Below are positions 56,363 through 64,000 of a DNA stretch of 64,000 nt, one piece after another (position 1 is the first letter of the stretch; each line of letters opens with the position of its first letter). The DNA comes from Streptomyces sp. NBC_01451 (GTDB lineage Bacteria; Actinomycetota; Actinomycetes; Streptomycetales; Streptomycetaceae): assembly GCF_036227485.1 (NCBI RefSeq), contig NZ_CP109479.1, forward strand, positions 9,796,001 through 9,860,000, given 5' to 3'. The position numbers and the translations under genes are program-made. The notes under the pieces are model-generated. The model saw only the letters and a program-made list of their open reading frames with translations. It was not told where the DNA came from and did not search any database.

Positions 56363-57661
56363 GTGACAGCCACCGCTGATTCGGAGAGATTCGCGGCCTT
56401 TCTGCGGTCGTTGAAGGAGCGGTCGGGCCTCAGCTACGAGGCCCTCGCTCAGCGCACCGGCGGCAGCAGGTCCAGCCTCCACCGCTACTGCTCGGGTTCG
56501 TACGTCCCGCAGGACTACGGCCCCGTACACCGGTTCGCCGTGGTCTGCGGAGCCGCCCCTGACGAACTCCGGCATCTCTACCGGATATGGGCCGTCGCCG
56601 ACATGGGCCGGATGCCCGTCGGCGACGGCGAGGCCGAGAGCGCCCGGAACACGGTGGCGTCGGAGCCGGAAGCGGGCCCGGAGGCAGTTCCGGGACCGGG
56701 TACGGGTACGGGTACCGGAGCGGAGACGGGTACAGGCACGGCGACAGGGGCGGGAACGGAAGCCGATCCGGAAGCCGGGCCCCCACTCGAAGCTCATCCC
56801 GCCCCTGCCCCGCGACCGCGCACCGAGGCAGCCACGGCCGGCCCGGCGGAACCCTCGGCGCCCAGCCCTTTACCTGTCCCCGCCGAGGTGTCGGCGGTGG
56901 ACGGGGCTGCGGTGCCCGCGGCAGCGGAAGCGGCGGGGCACGTGCCGGCTGGCGGTGTGTGGCGTCGACGGGCACTCCCGGTCCTCGGAGTGTGCTTCCT
57001 GCTCCTGGTGGCAGGCGGAACATGGCTGACTCTGACGACGCGACAACAGGCGTCCGCCGACAGCACGGACGACGGGCGGATGCTGTTCTCCGCCGCCTGC
57101 GCGGAGCCGGTCGCCATGGGACAGCACGACGCCTGCGTCCAGGAGGTGCAACGACTGCTCTCCGAGGCGGGTGCGGACATCGACGTGGACAGTTCCTTCG
57201 GGCCGCAGACCCTGCGCCGGGTCACCGCGTTCCAGGTGCTGCGCGGCCTCGACGCCAACGGAGTGGTCGGGACGGAGACCAAGAAGGCGCTCTACGACCC
57301 GAAAGTACGGGTACGGAGCTGGTCCCCGGAGAAGGTGAGGCAACGCGTGCGCCAGGTGTTCACCGAGGAGCCCGAGCACGCGGTCGCGATCGCCGACTGC
57401 CAGTCCTTCCTCGACCCGCTCCATATCCTGCCGAACACCAACGGCACCAGGAACTGGGGCGTCTTCCAGATCTCCGACGCCCGCCTGAGCAAACTCGGGG
57501 GAACTCCACGCGAGGCACTGGACCCCGAGTGGAACATCCAGGCGGCCCACCGACTGTGGAAACGGGCGGGGAACTTCGACGACTGGCCCTACTGCGAGCG
57601 CGCGTACAACAGCTCACCCTCACCCTCACCCGACGCGAGCCCGTCACCGACCAGGTCCTGA
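56363..57661 (+). CDS. HTH - TM - peptidoglycan-binding - transglycosylase-like protein
   Basis: 432 residues from a GTG. Residues 8-75 are an XRE-type helix-turn-helix (SGLSYEALAQRTGGSRSSLHRYCSG). A low-complexity stretch of Gly/Thr/Pro/Ala/Glu (85-195) leads to a TM segment at about 204-224. Outside lie a PG_binding_1 domain (250-312, SSFGPQTLRRVTAFQVLRGLDANGVVG) and a lysozyme/transglycosylase-like domain (325-412, NWGVFQISDARL and WNIQAAHRLWK). Where the catalytic Glu is expected after the helix (CESG) the sequence reads DCQSFLDP, so lytic activity is doubtful. The tail is Ser/Pro-rich. The layout suggests a wall sensor joined to DNA binding. Confidence 0.85.
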   Translation: MTATADSERFAAFLRSLKERSGLSYEALAQRTGGSRSSLHRYCSGSYVPQDYGPVHRFAVVCGAAPDELRHLYRIWAVADMGRMPVGDGEAESARNTVASEPEAGPEAVPGPGTGTGTGAETGTGTATGAGTEADPEAGPPLEAHPAPAPRPRTEAATAGPAEPSAPSPLPVPAEVSAVDGAAVPAAAEAAGHVPAGGVWRRRALPVLGVCFLLLVAGGTWLTLTTRQQASADSTDDGRMLFSAACAEPVAMGQHDACVQEVQRLLSEAGADIDVDSSFGPQTLRRVTAFQVLRGLDANGVVGTETKKALYDPKVRVRSWSPEKVRQRVRQVFTEEPEHAVAIADCQSFLDPLHILPNTNGTRNWGVFQISDARLSKLGGTPREALDPEWNIQAAHRLWKRAGNFDDWPYCERAYNSSPSPSPDASPSPTRS

Positions 57662-57689
57662 CCACCGTCACGACCATCATCGAACAACC

Positions 57690-57725
57690 GGGAAGCCGTA
57701 TCGGCGTCCACCGATACGGCTTCCC
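57690..57725 (+). terminator. Terminator after the HTH-TM-PG-binding gene
   Basis: Perfect 15-bp arms (GGGAAGCCGTATCGG and its complement) with a six-base loop, 29 bases past the stop. Confidence 0.8.
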
Positions 57726-57843
57726 AATCCCACGTGTACACCGCCACCGGCGGCACCCCCACCGCCCGGGACCTTCACCCCCGCCGTGACCGCTGCCGGA
57801 GCGCGCTGAACGCCGCCCTGACCCGGCACACCAACACCGCCGC

Positions 57844-58773
57844 TCACTCACACGGTCTCGCGCCTTGCGACCTGTGGCTGACATACATGACTCCCGGTAG
57901 CCGCGGGCTCAAGGTGTGCGTGGCTCGTCCGCTCAGGGAAGGCCTCGGCGTGCGCCCCGCCATCAGGTCCGCCCGAGCTGCCCGCGACGAGACTCCCGTC
58001 TTGCGGTAGACCCGGGAGATGTGGGTCTCGACCGTGCGGCGGCTCAGACAGAGTCGTTCGGCGATCGCCGGGCTGGTGAGACCGTCTGCGACGAGGTCGG
58101 CGATCTCCCTTTCGCGGGCGGTCAGTTCGGCGAGGCGGTGCTCGGGCCCGTCGGCGGCGGCCACCGCCGGGCCGACCGCCTCGGCAGGACCGGTCAGCAT
58201 GCCGCAGCCCCCGGCCACGGCGAGCCGCCGCCCCCGGTGCCAGGCAGTGTGCCCCTGCCGTGAACCGCCCGGGTCCGCCGCCAGCAGGGAGGCGCCGAAG
58301 AGCAGGGAGAACGCCTCCCAGAACACCCCTCCGCTGCGGGCGCTCTCGTCGGCCGCCGCCATGAACAGGTCCGCCGCCGCCCTGTCGTCACCGAGACCGA
58401 GATGTATCTGCGCCGCGCTGCGCATGGCCGAGGCACGCTGCACGGGCAGATCGAGCCGCTCGGCCTCCTCGTGGGCCCGGCCGGCCCAGCCCTTCGCCGC
58501 GTCCAGGTCACCCATGGTGACGGCGGCGGTCACCAGGACCTCCAGGAACAGCGGACGCATGGAGGGCTGCATCCTCCGCAGACCGGGGCCGCCGGCACGC
58601 AGCACCGCCTCCCGGGCACGACCCGGGTCACCGGCGGTGAGCGCCGCGTAGCCGAGCACACACCAAGCGATGGACGCCCACCAGTTGACGCTCAGACCCG
58701 CCGCGGCCACCGCCTCCTCGGCGGTCGCCAGCGGCCGCGGATCGCCTCCGGCGGCCTCCAGAGGGGGTGGACC
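57844..58773 (-). pseudogene. C-terminal fragment of a large LuxR-family regulator
   Basis: The open frame has TPR-like helices (CVLGYAALTAGDPGRAREAVLRAGG, AKGWAGRAHEEAERLDLPVQRASAMRSAAQIHLGLGDDRAAADLF) and ends with a LuxR helix-turn-helix (LTAREREIADLVADGLTSPAIAERLCLSRRTVETHISRVYRKTG). LAL-type regulators of this kind are about 900 residues with an N-terminal ATPase. Here coding stops at a TAG at 58774-58776, where WD40-type sequence begins on the other strand. The N-terminal two thirds are lost. Confidence 0.7.
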
Positions 58774-59321
58774 CTAGCCCTGTGTCAGGTGCGTGCGGGC
58801 GGGCGGACACGGCTCGCGTCCGGGCACGGCAACGGCACAGTGAACTTGTGTGAGGCCGAGTCCGGCACGCGGTGCTGGAACTGACCGCGCACAACGGCTC
58901 CGTGTGGACCCTGTGCGAGGTGTCCGACGGCGACCGCACCCTGCTCGCCACCGCGGGCTGGGACGGGGTAGTCAGACTGTGGGACGTGGAGGCACCGCAG
59001 GAGGTAAGGGCGTTCACCGCCGGTGTCGGGCCCGTGTACGGCCTGTGCCAGGCGGCAGCCGGGGGCCGCACGCTCCTGGTCGCCGGCGGGGACGGACCGG
59101 GCACCGCTGTGTGGGACCCGTTCACCGGCGAGCGCGCCGGCGGCCTGGGCATGGACCTCGCCGGCCTCCTCAGCGGCCACGGCTGCGTACGCGCCGCCTG
59201 CCAGGTCCGGCCGGCGCAGGGCCCACCGTTGATCATCACCGCGGGGTACGAGGACGGAGTACGCGTGTGGGACGTGGCGAAGGAGATCGGTTCGCCTCCA
59301 CCGGAGAAAAGAGCGGCCTGA
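58771..59321 (+). pseudogene. WD40-repeat gene fragment with frameshift
   Basis: From 58771 the frame reads TLALCQVRAGGRTRLASGHGNGTVNLCEAESGTR and stops. One base lost near 58890 moves the continuation (VLELTAHNGSVWTLCEV) to another frame, which runs to 59321 with repeats ending VVRLWDVEA, TAVWDPFTG and GVRVWDVAK. These are WD40 blades of the type found in large Streptomyces WD40/STAND or trypsin-WD40 proteins. The N-terminal effector and most blades are missing. Confidence 0.7.
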
Positions 59322-59565
59322 TCGACCACCCGTAGCCCCCGCAGGTGCGACCTCCGTCTGCGTCAGCGCCACCGGGACAGTGCGCTCTTCCCGTGTCAGC
59401 AGGACACCCGGTTGATGCCGGATCTCGCGGAGTGGCGTGCACCCTGCCCAGCGCGAGGGGCTTGTCGTGGTCGCTGCGCCGCACCACACGGTCGAAGGCG
59501 GTCCTGCTCGCCGACGGTACGGCTGAGGGCAACCGCATCGCGCTGACCGAGCATGCTCCCCGGAA

Positions 59566-59862
59566 ATGAGCCGCCCCTTCCGGCGAGGTCAGCTGCTGAA
59601 GCGGCTGGCCAAGGCGGTGCTGGGGTCCGCCCTGGAGGGCGGGACCACCGGCCGTCTCCGGTGTGACAGGCGTGATCCGGCGGGCGAGGACGGCGGCAAC
59701 TCCCGTAACAGCACTCGGTCCAGAGCTGTGCTGACGGACATCCGCCCGGTCGGGATCGGCAACCCCGCGATCGGGAAGGCTCCTTCGAGCCGGCCATCGA
59801 TCGTAAGGAAGCGGCGGCACCTCACGATCACGGCCTTCGCGCTGGTTCCTCTGGCCCCTTGA
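59566..59862 (+). pseudogene. IS256-family transposase N-terminal remnant
   Basis: The frame reads QLLKRLAKAVLGSALEGGTT, then DPAGEDGGNSRNSTRSRAVLTDIRPVGI. This is the conserved start of IS256-type transposases (LESALEGEITDHLG, NGGNSRNGTRxKTVLTD). The next expected stretch, PRDREGSFEPAI, is present in another frame (about 59763-59798). The DDE domain is absent. The adjacent 59322-59565 has no gene I can name. Confidence 0.65.
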
Positions 59863-59962
59863 CGGAGCACAGGATCGGGCGAAGGCCGCTCGCGCGTCCA
59901 CTGAACCGCCAAGACGCGGGTCAGGTTCGAGGCACGTTCGAAGCCGGAGCTGAAGGGACAGG

Positions 59963-61015
59963 CTAGGACGCCGAACAGGTGGTCGTCGCCGACGGCGCGC
60001 CTGCCCCGGCCGGCGTACTCGCCAGGAAGCCGAAGGTGGTGCTCGCCCCCGCCGTCACCGTGCCGTTCCACCCGGCGTTGCGGACCGTCGTCCCGGACAG
60101 CGCGCCGTTCCAGACTTGGGTCAGCTGGGTGCCCGCCGACAGCGCGAGGGTCACCGTCCAGGAAGAGATCGCCGCCGTGGACGAGGTGTTGGTGACCGTC
60201 ACCTCACCCTGGTAGCCGCCCTGCCACACTGACACCGCCCGGAAGGCCGCCGAGCAGCCACCGCTCCCGGGGTCCCCGGGGTCGCCCGGGTCGCCCGGGG
60301 TGAGCAGGGCCGACAGCGCCGGGTACCAGCGGGCCGCCATCTTGGCGTCGCCGGAGGCGTTGGGGTGGACGCCGTCGTAAGTGTCGGTGGCCGTGTCGAA
60401 GCCCGTCCACTGGTCGACGACGGTGACCGGTGACTGCGCGGTGGTGATGCCCTGTGCCCAGGCCGGAATGCGCTGGTTGAAGGCCACCGTACGAGCGGCG
60501 CACTCGGCGCAACTGCTCGGGTTGATCGGGATGAGCTGGGCTACCAGCACCTTCATCGCCGGGTTGCTGGCCCGCATCTGGCCGATCAGTTTGGTGTACG
60601 CGGTGAGGATGGTGTCCGGCGTGATGCTGCTCCAGACGTCGTTGGTGCCGAAGTGCATGACAACGATGTCCGGCCGAGTCGCCGCCAGCCAGCCGGGCAG
60701 CAGGTTCTGGTCTGCGGTGGCGGTGGCCTGGAAGCCGCCGTGCCCTTCGTTGTCGGCATCGTGTGTGAGGGCACAGCTCTGGGCGTTCAGGGTGCCGACG
60801 AAGTCGATGTCGGTGTAACCGGCGTTCTGGAGTTGGTTCCAGAGGAGGGAGCGCCAGCAGCCCGGGGAGCCCGTGATGGAGTCGCCGAGCGGCATGATCC
60901 GTACCGGAGTCGCGGCGGCGGCGGACGGGGCGCCGACCAGGCCGAACCCGGCGGCAAAGGTGAACAGGGCGGCAAGGAAAGCGGCGAGGAGGGGGTGGTG
61001 GTGTCTGCTGCGCAC
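59963..61015 (-). CDS. Secreted SGNH/GDSL esterase with CBM2 cellulose-binding module
   Basis: 350 residues; GTG start with GGAAGGA upstream. The signal peptide ends SAAAAT. The SGNH hydrolase shows MPLGDSITGS (nucleophile Ser), FGTNDVW (block III) and YDGVHPNASGD (Asp/His). A GDPGDPGDPGSGG linker joins a C-terminal CBM2 domain (CSAAFRAVSVWQGGYQGEVTVTNTSSTAAISSWTVTLAL, then GWNGTVTAGASTTFGFLAS). The likely role is a plant-cell-wall esterase that binds cellulose. A CebR box precedes it. Confidence 0.9.
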   Translation of the reverse strand: MRSRHHHPLLAAFLAALFTFAAGFGLVGAPSAAAATPVRIMPLGDSITGSPGCWRSLLWNQLQNAGYTDIDFVGTLNAQSCALTHDADNEGHGGFQATATADQNLLPGWLAATRPDIVVMHFGTNDVWSSITPDTILTAYTKLIGQMRASNPAMKVLVAQLIPINPSSCAECAARTVAFNQRIPAWAQGITTAQSPVTVVDQWTGFDTATDTYDGVHPNASGDAKMAARWYPALSALLTPGDPGDPGDPGSGGCSAAFRAVSVWQGGYQGEVTVTNTSSTAAISSWTVTLALSAGTQLTQVWNGALSGTTVRNAGWNGTVTAGASTTFGFLASTPAGAGAPSATTTCSAS

Positions 61016-61063
61016 GGGGTGTCCTTCCCGGAGTGGGGCGGGAGCGGGGGTGCGGGACGCGGG

Positions 61064-61083
61064 TGTGGGAGCGCTCCCACACT
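61064..61083. promoter_or_regulatory. CebR operator
   Basis: GTGTGGGAGCGCTCCCACAC contains the exact 14-bp CebR site TGGGAGCGCTCCCA and extends it to a perfect 20-bp palindrome, 49 bases upstream of the GDSL-CBM2 gene. CebR represses cellulase genes in Streptomyces and is released by cello-oligosaccharides. Confidence 0.9.
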
Positions 61084-61177
61084 TGCGTATCGTTCATCAA
61101 GCCACCGTTGTCGTAGGCACGTCAATAGCCCGGACGGGCCCGGATGTGACGGATCTTGCGTCAGGTGAATTGCCCTC

Positions 61178-61846
61178 TCAGCCGCAGGCGGCGACCACGG
61201 ACATGTTGCTCACCTGCGCCATCGGGATGACGGCGGTGCTGTGCGCTCCCGCCACGGCGAGCCGGAGCATCCCGCCGTCGGCCGATCGCAGGACGCCGCA
61301 GGTTGCCGTCGAGCCGTGCTCGACCTTCAGGTAGGCGGTCGGGGGGCCTGCGGCTTCGGGGGCGGGGGCCCACCAGGTCAGGCCGACCCCTGCCAGCAGG
61401 CACAGCAGGCCCGCGGCCACGGCGGCCCGGGCGATGTCGAGCCTGGCCCCGGCGTTGCGGGCGGCGGCGACCCGGAGAGCGCGGACCGATCCGTACCGTT
61501 CGTGGACGTCGGCCAGGGTCAGCGTCAGCGAGCGACCACCGGCCTGGGCCGCGAGCGCCTGCCACAGCCCGATCACGCTGGAGGCGAGGCCGAGCGCGAC
61601 CAGCGTCGTGATGGCGATCCGCCAGCCGACGGGCACGTCGCCGACCACATCCCGTCCCTTGATCACGAAACCGGTGGTCACCAGGGTGATGAACGCGGCA
61701 AGGCCGTTGCGCCACTTCTCCGCGCTGTCCTGTACGCGGGGGAGCGATTCGTCGATGAGCCGCTCGAACTCGGCCCGTTCGGTCAGATCGAACGGTGTGG
61801 GCGGTCGGTCGGGCAACTGGGCCCGGTAGCGTGGTGGCACGCTCAT
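61178..61846 (-). CDS. Two-TM membrane protein linked to a TPR-CHAT gene
   Basis: 222 residues; ATG start overlapping the stop of the upstream gene (ATGA). A soluble N-terminus (FDLTERAEFERLIDESLPRVQDSAEKWRNGLAAFITLVTTGFVIKG) runs into the first TM pair (about 46-95), then a helical stretch and another TM (about 140-160). A short outer part follows with two Cys (ATCGVL, VVAACG). The family is one I know only as hypothetical, next to CHAT-domain genes. It could be the membrane effector of that system, by analogy with other conflict modules. Confidence 0.8.
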   Translation of the reverse strand: MSVPPRYRAQLPDRPPTPFDLTERAEFERLIDESLPRVQDSAEKWRNGLAAFITLVTTGFVIKGRDVVGDVPVGWRIAITTLVALGLASSVIGLWQALAAQAGGRSLTLTLADVHERYGSVRALRVAAARNAGARLDIARAAVAAGLLCLLAGVGLTWWAPAPEAAGPPTAYLKVEHGSTATCGVLRSADGGMLRLAVAGAHSTAVIPMAQVSNMSVVAACG

Positions 61847-62247
61847 GGGGATGCTTCGTCCGGCCGGGCCGCGTCACTGCCCGCGTCGAGCACCAACTGG
61901 ACCCGGAAGGCGACGCCGCAGCCGGTGACTTCCCCGGGGGCGCCCGCGTGGAGCTCGCCGCAGCCACAACTGACATCGATGACCACGGTTCGCGGCAGAG
62001 GGTCCCTGCCGTGTCCGCCCCTCACCGCGGTGACCGCCTGGCCGACCTGCCGGTCGACGAACTGGTGACCGCAACGCGGGCACGGGCCGCCGACGGTCGC
62101 CGTCACCACTCCCTCGCCGACGACCACGCCGGTCTGTATCCCTCCGGACTCGATCAGGTGGAAGGCGCGTTCGGTCCACCGGAACGCCGTGGTTGCCTCG
62201 TAGGGCACATCGGCTCTCACGGCAGCGGCCGGCTCGCTCGGTATCAC
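61843..62247 (-). CDS. Zinc-ribbon-like small protein linked to a TPR-CHAT gene
   Basis: 134 residues from the GTG at 62247 with GGAGGACGAGG upstream. Two cysteine pairs (GGPCPRCGHQF and SCGCGE) suggest a metal-binding fold. The rest is beta-rich (GVVVGEGVVTATVGG, RTVVIDVSCGCGELHAG). It is the first gene of a two-gene operon divergent from the TPR-CHAT gene across 56 bases. The function is unknown. Confidence 0.78.
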   Translation of the reverse strand: MIPSEPAAAVRADVPYEATTAFRWTERAFHLIESGGIQTGVVVGEGVVTATVGGPCPRCGHQFVDRQVGQAVTAVRGGHGRDPLPRTVVIDVSCGCGELHAGAPGEVTGCGVAFRVQLVLDAGSDAARPDEASP

Positions 62248-62303
62248 CCTCGTCCTCCCCGCTTGCGTGGAACCTCGCCATTGTAGTGAGTGGTGATGGC
62301 AAT

Positions 62304-64000
62304 ATGATCTGTGTGCGCGACTGGGTGGCACGACTGACTGGACGGCCGCGCGCGGGAGTTGGGGCGCGTCCGTCGTCTCCGGCATCGCGTCCGGCCATCG
62401 ATCCGGCCCGACTCGACGAGGTCGTGGCGCGGCAGCGAGCACTGAGCGCGGGCCCGGTCGCCGACCCCGCCGAGGTGATGCGCCTCGCTGAGGCTCTGGT
62501 CACGCGGTACGAACTCGCCGGGCGGTCCGCGGACCTGGACGACGCCGTAGCCGCCGGCCGACGGGCCCAACAGGGCTTCCCCGCCGGCCATCCGCACTGG
62601 GCCGAAGTCACCGGCAGACTGCGGCAGTGGCTGTTGGGCCGCCACCGGCTGAGCGCCACGCCCGAGGACCTGGACGAGGCGATCGCACTCACCCGTCTGC
62701 TGATCACCGCGCATCCGGCTGCCGCGGAACTGGCGAACCTGCTCGACGAATTGAGCGGATTACTGGTCGCGAGGTACGACCGGACACGTGCGGTCACCGA
62801 TCTGGACGAGGCACTGAAGGCGAGCAGGCAGGCGGTCAACAAGACCGCCGTCCAGGATCCGGACTGGGCGACCCGGATGGCGAATCTCGCCATGGCCCTG
62901 CGTCTGCACTTCCTCCGGACCGACGAGGACGCCGACCTCGACCTGGCCGTCCACACCGCCGAAATGTCCGTCGAACACCTGGCCGCCGGCCACTCCGCAT
63001 ACGCACACGTCCGGTCGAACCTCGGCATCCTCCTGCAGGCACGTTTCGAACGATCCGGCGACCCGGGCGATCTCGACAGAGCCGTCCGGCTCTTCCGGCA
63101 GGGCATCGAGCACAACCCGGGTGATCCGTTGGCCCGGGCGATCCTGCTGTCCAACCTGGCGTCCGCCCTGCACGACCGTTTCCTGCGTGCCGGGAACGAC
63201 GCGGATCTGGACGAGGCGATCATCCTGGTGCGCCGTGCGGTCGACCTCACCCCGCCGCACGACCCGGCGAAGGGACGGCATCTGGCCAACCTCAACAACG
63301 TCCTGCGGAGCAGGCACGACCGTGACGGCGACGGCGCCGACCTGGCCGAGGCATTGGACGTGCTCCGCGCCGTCGCGTCCTCGACGACCGTGGCGCCGAA
63401 GCTGCGGCTGACGATGGCGCTCGCCTGGGCGGGTGCTGCCGAACACCTGGGTGATGCCGACACGGCCCTGGCCGCGTTGCACACGGCGGTGGACCTGCTC
63501 CCGGTCATCGTCTGGCACGGCCTGGACCGGGCCAGCCGGGAATCGGCGCTGGACGACGTACGCGGCGTGGCGTGCGTGGCGGCGGCCGTCGCCGTGAACC
63601 TGGGCAGGCCGGAGCACGCGGTCGAGATGCTCGAACAGGGCACTTCGGTGCTCTGGGGCCAGAGTCTGCGTCTGCGGTCCGACCTGTCCGAACTGGCCGT
63701 TACCGAGCCGGAGTTGGTGGACCGGCTGCACACGGCGCGCCAGGGACTCGACGGCGGCACCGTGGACGAGGGGGAGCGGACGCGGCTCAGCAGGCTCTGG
63801 GACGCCACACTGCGGGAGGTGCGCGGACTCCCGGGATGGACGGACTTCCTGGCCCCCCTTCCCGCCGACCGGCTGTACCCGGCCGCGGACGAGGGACCCG
63901 TCGTGTGGCTCAACATCGCCGAGAGCCGCTGCGACGCGCTGGTGGTGTCGGACGGGCGGGTGACCGTGGTGCCCCTGTCCGGGCTGAGCCAGGAGTCCGT
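62304..64000 (+). CDS. TPR-CHAT (caspase-like) protein, C-terminus beyond window
   Basis: 565 codons are visible from the ATG at 62304 (a GTG at 62313 is also possible), and the frame is open to the edge. After a basic N-terminus, TPR-type repeats with the phrase DLDEAI/DLDRAV recur every 45-50 residues (ADLDDAVAAGRRA, EDLDEAIALTRLL, TDLDEALKASRQA, ADLDLAVHTAEMS, GDLDRAVRLFRQG, ADLDEAIILVRRA). The last 40 residues (GPVVWLNIAESRCDALVVSDG and VTVVPLSGLS) are the beginning of a CHAT protease domain, whose catalytic His and Cys lie outside. CHAT proteases are caspase-like and are activated by TPR sensors in conflict systems. Confidence 0.85.
   Translation, partial: MICVRDWVARLTGRPRAGVGARPSSPASRPAIDPARLDEVVARQRALSAGPVADPAEVMRLAEALVTRYELAGRSADLDDAVAAGRRAQQGFPAGHPHWAEVTGRLRQWLLGRHRLSATPEDLDEAIALTRLLITAHPAAAELANLLDELSGLLVARYDRTRAVTDLDEALKASRQAVNKTAVQDPDWATRMANLAMALRLHFLRTDEDADLDLAVHTAEMSVEHLAAGHSAYAHVRSNLGILLQARFERSGDPGDLDRAVRLFRQGIEHNPGDPLARAILLSNLASALHDRFLRAGNDADLDEAIILVRRAVDLTPPHDPAKGRHLANLNNVLRSRHDRDGDGADLAEALDVLRAVASSTTVAPKLRLTMALAWAGAAEHLGDADTALAALHTAVDLLPVIVWHGLDRASRESALDDVRGVACVAAAVAVNLGRPEHAVEMLEQGTSVLWGQSLRLRSDLSELAVTEPELVDRLHTARQGLDGGTVDEGERTRLSRLWDATLREVRGLPGWTDFLAPLPADRLYPAADEGPVVWLNIAESRCDALVVSDGRVTVVPLSGLSQES

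Overview
The window is high-GC chromosomal DNA from a streptomycete or very close actinomycete. The signs are third-position G/C bias, GTG starts, GTGA/ATGA overlaps, a CebR-type operator, F420-type LLM oxidoreductases, RsbW-like/SpoIIE-like regulators and Streptomyces-type xylanase and acetyl xylan esterase. No rRNA, tRNA, CRISPR array, intact insertion sequence or replication origin was recognised. The gene content is accessory in character: conflict/defence genes at both edges, many regulators with one adjacent target, secreted plant-polymer enzymes and several decayed genes.

Layout. 1-4498 (minus): a membrane protein cut by the edge, a Ser/Thr kinase with C-terminal membrane segments and a ClpB-like AAA+ unfoldase, joined by 4-base overlaps. 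4723-7463 (minus): a 700-residue protein that joins CATRA-type conflict-system domains to a class III nucleotide cyclase domain, followed by a PycTM-type membrane effector. This reads as a Pycsar-like anti-phage system with an unusual cyclase and is the main candidate for an undescribed system. 7664-13865: a phosphotransferase, a serine hydrolase, an RsbW-like ATPase, a MerR regulator behind a long leader, a hemolysin-III membrane protein and a SpoIIE-type phosphatase. 14147-18835: a decayed toxin-antitoxin-like pair, a GNAT enzyme, and a minus-strand operon (hydrolase, LLM oxidoreductase, methyltransferase) divergent from a LysR regulator.

19103-25397: two closely similar MFS exporters flank an XRE regulator and an alcohol dehydrogenase / SDR-like / cyclophilin-like lipoprotein operon. 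25472-25912 holds two deletion-damaged genes (SDR and cupin). 26152-31306 is a periplasmic aldehyde oxidase operon (PaoABC type) with an XdhC maturation factor. 31404-34772: an SDR fragment, CsbD, and an LLM oxidoreductase overlapping a GH13 enzyme. 34959-38328: an L,D-transpeptidase, a VOC protein and an MFS exporter. 38695-38960 is an IS630-type transposase remnant. 39053-43032: a cholesterol-oxidase-like flavoenzyme and a secreted hydrolase divergent from TetR.

43162-48988: an RsbW-like ATPase, a DUF5707-type protein, and a two-component system next to an ABC exporter. 49255-50627: a GH11 xylanase and CE4 acetyl xylan esterase operon with palindromic operators. 50951-55080: hydrolase/MarR, PadR/HAAS and two unknown genes. 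55561-57661: two peptidoglycan-binding proteins. 57844-59862 is a graveyard (LuxR fragment, frameshifted WD40 gene, IS256 remnant). 59963-61083 is a cellulose-binding GDSL esterase under a perfect CebR box. 61178-64000 is a second conflict-like locus: a TPR-CHAT protein (cut by the edge) divergent from a zinc-ribbon-like protein and a two-TM membrane protein.

Functional themes: the edges look like NTP/nucleotide-signal or caspase-like conflict modules ending in membrane proteins. The interior mixes export/redox cassettes under local regulators with secreted xylan- and cellulose-active enzymes under carbon-source control.
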